Shown here: piece after piece, positions 1 to 4,994 of the stretch
How the letters are laid out: each line of letters opens with the position of its first letter
Numbering within the stretch: the first letter of the stretch is position 1
Origin: Patescibacteria group bacterium
GTDB taxonomy: Bacteria > Patescibacteriota > Patescibacteriia > JAACEG01 > JAGUWE01
Direction: 5' to 3'
Length of the DNA: 7,084 nucleotides
Assembly: GCA_020062525.1 (NCBI GenBank)
Contig: JAGUWE010000115.1
Location: forward strand, 1 to 7,084
The notes under the pieces: model-generated
What the model was told of the DNA's origin: nothing
The model's database searches: none
The model's input: only the letters and a program-made list of their open reading frames with translations
Program-made: the position numbers and the translations under genes

Positions 1-1
1 T

Positions 2-337
2 AAACTTACCAAACAAGCAACAGAGATGCTTTGTGTTAAAGAAGGAACTTTTGAAAAGGTAATGGGTAACGAAAGATTTAAAATTTTCAAAAATTCAAGC
101 CACTACACCGGTATTATTTGGGACCAAGCCGCAATCCCAGCTTTCAAAAAAGCGATTAAGGATATTAAAGGTACACCCCCACACCAAAAATTTGGTGGTG
201 GGGGTAGATTCAGCGTCTATGTTTTTTCTTTGGGCAATGAAACTTTTGACGATGAATTTAAAGATGTAAAGCAAAAGGTCCAATTGTCGCCAATACCTGA
301 AGCAATTTTAAGAGTATATAGGAGGATTTTTAAGTGA
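2..337 (+). CDS. DNA methyltransferase, C-terminal end (type III Mod-like), 5' partial
   Basis: This is the C-terminal part of a gene that begins before the window. The frame is open from base 2, so the ATG at 26 is probably internal. The final segment, with FSVYVFSLGNETFDDEF and then LSPIPEAILRVYRRIFK, resembles from memory the C-terminus of adenine-specific DNA methyltransferases of the type III Mod group. These methylate adenine in a short recognition site to protect host DNA. The catalytic DPPY and FxGxG motifs would lie upstream and cannot be seen. A type III Res fragment two genes downstream supports the assignment. The stop overlaps the next start (GTGA), which points to an operon with translational coupling. 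An odd insert, TPPHQKFGGGGR, sits between KDIKG and FSVYV and is encoded by a palindrome (175-205). Family assignment is by recognition; a different methyltransferase class is possible. Confidence 0.7.
   Translation, partial: KLTKQATEMLCVKEGTFEKVMGNERFKIFKNSSHYTGIIWDQAAIPAFKKAIKDIKGTPPHQKFGGGGRFSVYVFSLGNETFDDEFKDVKQKVQLSPIPEAILRVYRRIFK
175..205. repeat. Near-perfect palindrome inside the methyltransferase gene
   Basis: Bases 175-188 pair with 191-205: 14 base pairs, one bulged G at 198 and a two-base AA loop. The stem contains an ACCCCC/GGGGGT block and an ACCAAA/TTTGGT block. It is far more GC-rich than its surroundings and is read in frame as part of TPPHQKFGGGGR. It could be a small mobile palindromic element tolerated at a surface turn, or a strong mRNA hairpin. 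No second copy is visible in this window. Confidence 0.75.
321..325 (+). promoter_or_regulatory. Ribosome binding site fixing the GTG start at 334
   Basis: GGAGG lies 8 bases before the GTG at 334. The next in-frame ATG (343) would be 17 bases away, so the GTG is the better start. The site lies inside the end of the upstream methyltransferase gene, which fits coupled translation. Confidence 0.75.
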
Positions 338-1881
338 AATGTATGAGCAGAAATCTATATAACAATCCAAATATAGAAAAATTATTATCTATTGTTGAGA
401 ATCAAAACTTTGAAAGAAAAACTGCCTACATACAACAAAAAGATTTGGCAGCTGAATTTTCAGCTTTTGCTAATAATAGTGTAGAGGGCGGACTCATTGT
501 GTTAGGCATAGAGAAAGACAAGAATGTAGTTGGTATAAATATTGTAGGCCAAGAAAAGATTAATAAATTGATACAAGCACAAAATGTCTTTTGCCCTTTG
601 GCAAAAGTAGATCATAAAGAAACACCAGTAATAAACAATAAAGGTCAAAAAGATAGATTGCTGCTTTTTTATGTTGAGTGTTCGCCTGATAAAGTAATCA
701 AATTGAGCTCTGGCGAGGCATATAAAAGAATAGGAGACCAAACTATTGAAATGTTGCCAGTCGAGATTAGTCAGATGGAATATGATAAAAGAGAGACCGA
801 ATTTGAAAAAGAGCTAATCCCGTCTTTAACTATTGAACAATTAAACCAAGCTTTAATGGAAGATTTTATTAAGAAATGGGTTGAAAGAGATGGGTTAACA
901 AACAGGCTGTCTGTGGAAGATTTAATTTTAATGAAGGGATTTGGGCAGAAAGAAGAAGATAAAGTAAAAATAAATTATGCCGGTGCTTTATTGTTTTGCG
1001 ATAGGCCAGAAGAATTTATTCCTGGTGCTAAAATTAGATTTTTTAAATACGAAGGAATAAAAATTGAAACAGGGCCTCGTTCTAACATTGTTAAGGATAA
1101 ATTTTTTGAAGGTCCTATTGCTGAACAAATTGGCCAATTAGCAGAAATGGTTAAGTCGCAGACAAGGGAATTAAGTTTTTTGGGTGATGATGGCAAGTTT
1201 AAAACCGTTTTGGAATATCCAGAATTTGCTTGGTATGAGGCGGTTGTTAATGCTGTGGCACACCGCGCCTACAATTTAAAAAACGCAAACATTTTTGTCA
1301 GAATGTTTAATGATCATATAGAGGTTGAAAGTCCAGGCAATCTACCGGGCATAGTAACCGTAGAAAATATTTATAAAGAAAATTTTCCGAGAAATCCGAC
1401 CCTAATGCAGGGATTGCTTTATTTGGGATATGTTAAATTTGCCAGCGAAGGAATGGATAGAATTAGAGAGGAAATGGTTAATTTGGGATTGCCCGATCCA
1501 GAATTTCAAGATGATAAAAAAGCCGTATTATTTAAAATAATTTTAAGGAATAATATTGAAAAGAGAATTGTAAAAAGTGAATTAGAAGAAATAAAAGAAC
1601 TAAATAAAAAGATTGTTGAAATTTTAGATGATGATGAGAAAAAAATAGTTCACTTTTTAATTAAAAATAGAATTGGAGCACCAGCTGATTTTGAAAAAGA
1701 AATTAATAAAGGAAGGGCAACTGTTGTCAGAAGGCTTAGAAATTTAGAAAAATTACAAGCTGTAGAAAGAACAGAAAAGGTCGGTCCTAATGTGAGATAT
1801 AAGTTGACGCCGCAGATGTTATCTATGACTGAACTAAATAATGATAATCAAAAAGGAACGAAACAGGCTAAATTACTGTAA
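334..1881 (+). CDS. AlbA_2 (Schlafen-like) / GHKL ATPase / winged-helix protein
   Basis: A complete protein of 515 residues with the architecture of the COG2865-type 'AlbA_2 domain, ATP-binding, HTH' regulators. Residues about 12-145 match the AlbA_2 nucleic-acid-binding domain, with FERK at 26-29 and FANNSVEGGLIVLGIEKD at 45-62. Residues about 295-385 match a GHKL-type ATPase (HATPase_c_4): EAVVNAVAHRAY at 302-313 with the N-box Asn at 306, then SPGNLPG at 333-339, RNPTL at 353-357 and SEGMDRI at 371-377. Residues about 430-495 look like a winged helix (RATVVRRLRNLEKLQAVER). It starts at GTG, overlaps the methyltransferase by 4 bases and has a strong GGAGG. Lying between mod and res, it probably regulates or assists the restriction-modification system. 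DNA and ATP binding are inferred from family, and the biochemical role is unknown. The G-box has one Gly where relatives usually have GxG. Confidence 0.85.
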   Translation: MKCMSRNLYNNPNIEKLLSIVENQNFERKTAYIQQKDLAAEFSAFANNSVEGGLIVLGIEKDKNVVGINIVGQEKINKLIQAQNVFCPLAKVDHKETPVINNKGQKDRLLLFYVECSPDKVIKLSSGEAYKRIGDQTIEMLPVEISQMEYDKRETEFEKELIPSLTIEQLNQALMEDFIKKWVERDGLTNRLSVEDLILMKGFGQKEEDKVKINYAGALLFCDRPEEFIPGAKIRFFKYEGIKIETGPRSNIVKDKFFEGPIAEQIGQLAEMVKSQTRELSFLGDDGKFKTVLEYPEFAWYEAVVNAVAHRAYNLKNANIFVRMFNDHIEVESPGNLPGIVTVENIYKENFPRNPTLMQGLLYLGYVKFASEGMDRIREEMVNLGLPDPEFQDDKKAVLFKIILRNNIEKRIVKSELEEIKELNKKIVEILDDDEKKIVHFLIKNRIGAPADFEKEINKGRATVVRRLRNLEKLQAVERTEKVGPNVRYKLTPQMLSMTELNNDNQKGTKQAKLL

Positions 1882-1893
1882 AATTAGATGTTT

Positions 1894-1924
1894 GATACAT
1901 CTGTGATACATCTGTGATACATCT
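1894..1924. repeat. Three tandem 11-bp direct repeats (iteron-like)
   Basis: GATACATCTGT occurs at 1894-1904 and 1905-1915, and its first nine bases again at 1916-1924. The 11-base period places the copies on about the same face of the helix, as in operators or iterons. The half-site ACATCT is also mirrored by AGATGT at 1886-1891, which can pair with 1897-1902 across a five-base loop. The array fills the gap between the regulator gene and res and ends 19 bases before the TATAAT box at 1944, about where a -35 region would be. It is probably a protein-binding array controlling res; the binding protein is unknown. Confidence 0.7.
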
Positions 1925-1932
1925 TCCGTACA

Positions 1933-1941
1933 TGTGGATAA
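1933..1941 (-). other. Perfect DnaA-box match
   Basis: TGTGGATAA on the + strand is TTATCCACA on the - strand, the exact bacterial DnaA-box consensus. It lies between the 11-bp repeats and the TATAAT box. A single box does not make an origin; it could be chance, or a DnaA-responsive site at the res promoter. Confidence 0.4.
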
Positions 1942-1943
1942 CT

Positions 1944-1949
1944 TATAAT
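1944..1949 (+). promoter_or_regulatory. Candidate -10 box (TATAAT) of res
   Basis: A perfect TATAAT ends 8 bases before the ATG at 1958, so transcription would start at or just before the start codon. No Shine-Dalgarno sequence is seen in front of that ATG, which fits a leaderless or near-leaderless message. No good -35 hexamer is present; the expected place overlaps or abuts the direct-repeat array, suggesting activator dependence or repression there. Confidence 0.5.
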
Positions 1950-1957
1950 CAAGTGTT

Positions 1958-2923
1958 ATGCAGCTAAAAATTTATCAAGAAAACGCAATAGATGAGTTAT
2001 TAACCAAAGCCAAACGGCTTTTGGGTTATTCTGGCGGTAAAAAATTGGTTTTTAAGTCGCCGACTGGTTCGGGAAAGACGATAATGATGGCGGAATTTTT
2101 GAAGCAGTTGGTTGATGATAGAGAAGTTAGGCAATCGCTTTGTTTTATTTGGGCCGCGCCTCATAAACTCCATAACCAGAGCAAAGAAAAATTGGAAAGC
2201 TATTTTGAAAACAGTCGGGCGCTGGAATGTAAATTTTTTGAGGATTTAGACGATAGAAAAATCAGCGAGAACGAGATTTTATTTTTTAATTGGGAAAGCA
2301 TTAATAAAACAAACGCTATTTATATTCGCGATAACGAGCAAGAGTTTAATTTGTCAAAAGTATTAGAACGTACCCGCGAAGAAGGAAGAAAAATTATTTT
2401 GATTATTGATGAGAGCCACTTTTTTGCTGGCGCTAAAGATGAAAAAGAAAAACAAGCGGCGAATAAATTGCGAAATGATATTAACGCTGATTTAACAATT
2501 GAAGCGTCGGCGACACCAATTTTAAAAGACGTGAATGAAACAGTAACGGTTCAGATCGAAGATGTTAAAAAAGAGGGAATGATTAAGAAAGCGGTTATTG
2601 TGAATGATGGTTTTGATAAAATTATCAAGAACGGGAAAATACATACCGAAAAATTGAGCGATAAAAAGATAAAAGATAGCGAAGAGTTGGTAATCGCGGC
2701 CGCGATGAAAAAAAGAGACGAATTGGTTCGGGCGTACAAAAAAGAAGGGGTGGAAATAAACCCATTGGTGGCGATTCAGTTGCCAAGAAGAATTGGGCAA
2801 ACAGAAGATAGAATGCGGGAAAAGATTGAAAGTATTTTGAAAGATAAATTTAAAATTTCTAAAAAAAAAGGCAATAATAAATTGGCGAGTGGAAAACAGA
2901 AGCAGCTTTTATTGAATTTTTAG
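1958..2923 (+). pseudogene. Type III restriction Res subunit, N-terminal helicase fragment
   Basis: The first 310 or so residues of a type III restriction helicase-nuclease, which in intact form translocates or switches on DNA after site recognition with Mod and cuts it. A Q-like start (KIYQENAIDELL) precedes the Walker A motif SPTGSGKT at 34-41. The Walker B DESH is at 151-154 and motif III SATP at 184-187. The region VAIQLPRRIGQTEDRMREKI at 271-290 begins the link to the second RecA domain. After about residue 310 the family similarity stops, and the frame ends with SGKQKQLLLNF. Motifs IV-VI, including the arginine finger, are absent. Res proteins are usually 850-1000 residues, so several hundred are missing. 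The nuclease end follows in another frame from 2881. On its own the product could bind ATP but should not be a working translocase. An assembly collapse is the main alternative to true deletion. Confidence 0.85.
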
Positions 2924-3282
2924 AGAAATCCCAGAAAGTTGAATGGTGGTTTAAAAACGGAGACAGAGATGCGACATTTTTTGCTGTGCCTTACGACAAC
3001 GGAGAAAAGAAACCTTTTTATGTTGATTTTATTGTCAAACTGAAAGATGGAAAAATTGGCTTGTTTGATACCAAAGCCGGATTAACGAAACAGGTCGCCT
3101 GTCCAAAAATTGACGGGTTGTATAAATATATCCAAAACGAAAATAAAAGAGGCGAAAAATGTTTTGGCGGGATAGCCGCTAATACTGAGCGGAATTATCG
3201 CGGACGATGGGTTTATTTTGACAGAACAAACAAGGATTTTAAGGATAATTCTTTTAATAATTGGACTGATTTGATATTATAG
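2881..3282 (+). pseudogene. Type III Res C-terminal nuclease fragment, out of frame
   Basis: Reading frame 1 is open from 2881 (preceded by a TAA at 2878-2880) and gives EWKTEAAFIEFLEKSQKVEW and then WFKNGDRDATFFAVPYDNG. This is recognisably the C-terminal endonuclease part of type III Res. The PD-(D/E)XK-type core is visible as YVDF followed by GLFDTKAG, where the Asp residues and Lys would form the metal site. The fragment ends with a natural-looking C-terminus at TAG 3280-3282. It overlaps the end of the N-terminal fragment in a different frame. The only likely start inside is GTG at 2986, which would give 98 residues but has no clear ribosome binding site. It is most simply the tail of the same broken res gene, joined by a large internal deletion plus a frame change. 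Expression is doubtful. Confidence 0.8.
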
Positions 3283-3367
3283 AATACTTCTTGAACAAAA
3301 ATCAAAACTCAAAGAGCTTTTTGATTCAGTGCTTGATAAATTAATGAAAGGAGAATTAGTGGAATAA
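3275..3367 (+). pseudogene. Remnant resembling an HsdS C-terminus
   Basis: Frame 2, open after a TGA at 3272-3274, reads YYRILLEQKSKLKELFDSVL and then DKLMKGELVE before TAA at 3365-3367. The pattern of a coiled-coil end, then LF.S.L.KLM.GEL and a stop, is typical of the last residues of type I restriction specificity subunits (HsdS), which choose the DNA target. It has no start and only about 30 codons, so it is a remnant rather than a gene. It touches the end of the Res fragment directly, suggesting a second deletion junction near 3283. The similarity rests on a short segment, so another coiled-coil tail is possible. Confidence 0.5.
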
Positions 3368-3378
3368 ATAATAAATTT

Positions 3379-3705
3379 ATGAAAGATTCAGCGGAAGATA
3401 AAAACATTCAGAAAATTGAGGAATTTTTCAGGGTGCCCGAGCGGGTAGCGAACAAAATTAAAAACCTTGCAGAAAAAGTTAAGGGTGGTTATGTTTTGTT
3501 TGAAACGCGTCCTCGCTGGGACGGTTCTCCCGGCCCTTGGACTAAATTACCAGTGGCTAAAATTGTTTTTCACAAATCCACTCAAATCTGGAATCTTTAT
3601 TGGATGCGCGCTTCTGGCAAATGGGAATTTTACGGGCGATACAAAACATTAAACAGGGTTTTGAGAACAATAGAAGAAGATAAACACGGCTGTTTTTGGG
3701 GTTAA
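3379..3705 (+). CDS. DUF3024 family protein
   Basis: A complete protein of 108 residues, close to the usual size of this family. Family features are the N-terminal helix KIEEFFRVPERVANKIKNL (12-30), then VLFETRPRWDGSPGPWTKLP (39-58), VAKIVFHKSTQIWNLYWMRA (59-78), KWEFYGRY (81-88) and the ending DKHGCFWG. The many Trp and Tyr residues suggest a small compact beta-sheet fold. There is no signal peptide or membrane segment, so it should be cytoplasmic. Molecular function is unknown. The start at ATG 3379 lies 12 bases after the HsdS-like remnant. The purine run AAAGGAG at 3347-3353 is too far (25 bases) to be an ordinary ribosome binding site, and no closer one is seen. Whether it belongs to the restriction island or to the native chromosome is unclear. 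Confidence 0.8.
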   Translation: MKDSAEDKNIQKIEEFFRVPERVANKIKNLAEKVKGGYVLFETRPRWDGSPGPWTKLPVAKIVFHKSTQIWNLYWMRASGKWEFYGRYKTLNRVLRTIEEDKHGCFWG

Positions 3706-3728
3706 TTCATCATTTAACAAACATTTTC

Positions 3729-3744
3729 ACATTCTCAAGAATGT
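3729..3744. repeat. Small hairpin after the DUF3024 gene
   Basis: ACATTCT at 3729-3735 pairs perfectly with AGAATGT at 3738-3744 across a CA loop. It lies 24 bases after the DUF3024 stop. There is no T-run behind it, so it is not a standard intrinsic terminator, although it may stabilise or end the message. Confidence 0.45.
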
Positions 3745-3764
3745 TGTAATATTATACCTCTCTA

Positions 3765-3776
3765 ATTCGCGCGAAT
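3765..3776. repeat. Perfect 12-bp palindrome
   Basis: ATTCGCGCGAAT is fully self-complementary. Its GC core stands out in the AT-rich spacer between the DUF3024 and glycosyltransferase genes. Such a dyad could be an operator for a dimeric regulator of the downstream operon; no direct support for that is visible. Confidence 0.5.
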
Positions 3777-3815
3777 AGTGGAATAAAGAGTTGTAGTTTT
3801 TCGCTTTTCGCTTTT

Positions 3816-3851
3816 CCCGCTACGGAGCGGGATCCCGCCATCGGCGGTGAT
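3816..3851. repeat. GC-rich cluster of overlapping palindromes (REP-like)
   Basis: Three inverted repeats overlap here. CCCGCT (3816-3821) pairs with AGCGGG (3826-3831) around ACGG. GCGGGATCCCGC (3827-3838) is a perfect palindrome. ATCCCGCC (3832-3839) pairs with GGCGGTGAT (3843-3851) with one bulged T. The middle pairing excludes the outer two, so the RNA could switch between forms. It lies in the leader of the glycosyltransferase gene, ending 20 bases before its ATG. It may be an REP-type dispersed element or a leader structure; no T-run follows, so it is not a plain terminator. Confidence 0.65.
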
Positions 3852-3870
3852 AATTTTTACTTTAATTTTT

Positions 3871-4992
3871 ATGAAAATCGGCATTGACGCCAGAATGTAT
3901 ACGCCAGAGTGCACTGGCATTAGTCGTTATCTTAGGGAATTGACCTCCCATCTTTTTGCCATTGATAAAACTAACGAATATCTAATGTTTATGCTGGAGC
4001 CGGAGTATTCTAAATTTGAAGCGCCAAACGAAAGAGTTAAAAAAATTAAAGTTGATTCCTATTGGTATGGTTATAAAGAACAGTTAATCTTGCCTTGGCA
4101 GATGTTGAAAGCTGGCTGTGATTTAATCCATTTCCCCAATTTTAATACCCCGCTAATTTATCCCAAAAAATCAGTTGTCACTATTCATGATATTACGCCG
4201 TTTTTCTTTTCCGGCCACCGGCGCCAGTCAAAATGGCGCGACTTTGCCTTTTGGCAAGTGTTTTCCCGTTCAGTCAAGCGAGCGACTAAGGTTATTGCTG
4301 TTTCCCAGTCAACCAAAGCAGATATTATTAAATATTTTAAAATCGCTCCGGAAAAAATTGAGGTGATTTATAACGGACTGGACCAAAAATTCTTTCAGCG
4401 AGCAACTCAAGCAGAAATTCAGAAGTTAAAAGACAAATATAAAATCTCTGGTCCATTTATTTTATATGTCGGCGTTTGGCGAAATCATAAAAATGTGGTA
4501 GGATTATTAAAAGCATTTAAATTACTGCTTAATAAATATCAGTGCGATTATCAGTTAGTTTTATTAGGCAAGGAGTTGCCTGAATATCCAGCTATCAGAA
4601 AAACTTGGCAGCAGTTAAATTTGGAAAAAAATTTGGTTTTACCCGGTTTTGTCAGCGATGAAGAACTACTGCTTTTTTATCAGGCAAGCGATTTGCTTGT
4701 CATTCCTTCCTTGGCCGAAGGATTTGGTTTTACCGGACTTGAGGCCTTGGCTTCAGGTACGACGGTGGCGGCTTCTGACATTTCGGCGCTTGAGGAAGTT
4801 TTGGGAGAAAGCGCTTCTTATTTTGATCCACACAATCCCGAAGAAATGGCTGAAGTTATTTTTAATTTATTGACTAATCAGAATTTGCAGCAGAAAAAAT
4901 TAGCCAAAGCTGAAAATCAGCTTAAAAAATACAGCTGGTTAAAAAATGCCGAGCAAACCTTAAAACTTTACCAAGACATTTTGGGAAAATAA
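3871..4992 (+). CDS. Family 4 glycosyltransferase (GT4, GT-B fold)
   Basis: A cytoplasmic or membrane-associated glycosyltransferase of 373 residues that transfers a sugar from a nucleotide-sugar donor, probably to a surface glycan or lipid-linked acceptor. The N-terminal acceptor domain begins MKIGIDARMYTPECTGISRY, with glycine-containing loop and HDITP at 106-110. The second domain starts near residue 195 (FILYVGVWRNHKNVVGLLKA). The donor-binding signature EGFGFTGLEALASG is at 283-296, with Glu 283 and Glu 291 as the E-x7-E pair. Length is normal for the family. I chose ATG 3871 because MKIGIDAR is the usual family start; GTG at 3847 would add eight residues and lies inside a hairpin. No strong Shine-Dalgarno sequence is seen. 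The next gene begins 2 bases after the stop, so the two are very likely co-transcribed. Donor sugar and acceptor cannot be told from the sequence. Confidence 0.9.
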   Translation: MKIGIDARMYTPECTGISRYLRELTSHLFAIDKTNEYLMFMLEPEYSKFEAPNERVKKIKVDSYWYGYKEQLILPWQMLKAGCDLIHFPNFNTPLIYPKKSVVTIHDITPFFFSGHRRQSKWRDFAFWQVFSRSVKRATKVIAVSQSTKADIIKYFKIAPEKIEVIYNGLDQKFFQRATQAEIQKLKDKYKISGPFILYVGVWRNHKNVVGLLKAFKLLLNKYQCDYQLVLLGKELPEYPAIRKTWQQLNLEKNLVLPGFVSDEELLLFYQASDLLVIPSLAEGFGFTGLEALASGTTVAASDISALEEVLGESASYFDPHNPEEMAEVIFNLLTNQNLQQKKLAKAENQLKKYSWLKNAEQTLKLYQDILGK

Positions 4993-4994
4993 TT

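Noticed and set aside
1894..1924. CRISPR array
   Set aside because: The repeats are 11 bp and directly adjacent, with no spacers, and no cas gene is present.
2924..2985. Programmed frameshift joining the two Res fragments
   Set aside because: A slip alone would not restore the protein, because the second helicase domain is missing between the fragments; deletion is needed to explain the gap.
3431..3445. A stretch resembling a tRNA D-arm (GGGTGCCCGAGCGGG)
   Set aside because: It lies inside the DUF3024 coding frame, encoding part of RVPERV, and no acceptor, anticodon or T arms can be formed around it.
3751..3756. TATAAT on the - strand in the spacer after DUF3024
   Set aside because: No -35 element is seen at the right distance and no - strand gene follows; it would only run antisense to DUF3024.
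3847..3870. Alternative GTG start for the glycosyltransferase
   Set aside because: It would add MIIFTLIF before the canonical MKIGIDAR start and lies within a hairpin arm without a ribosome binding site.
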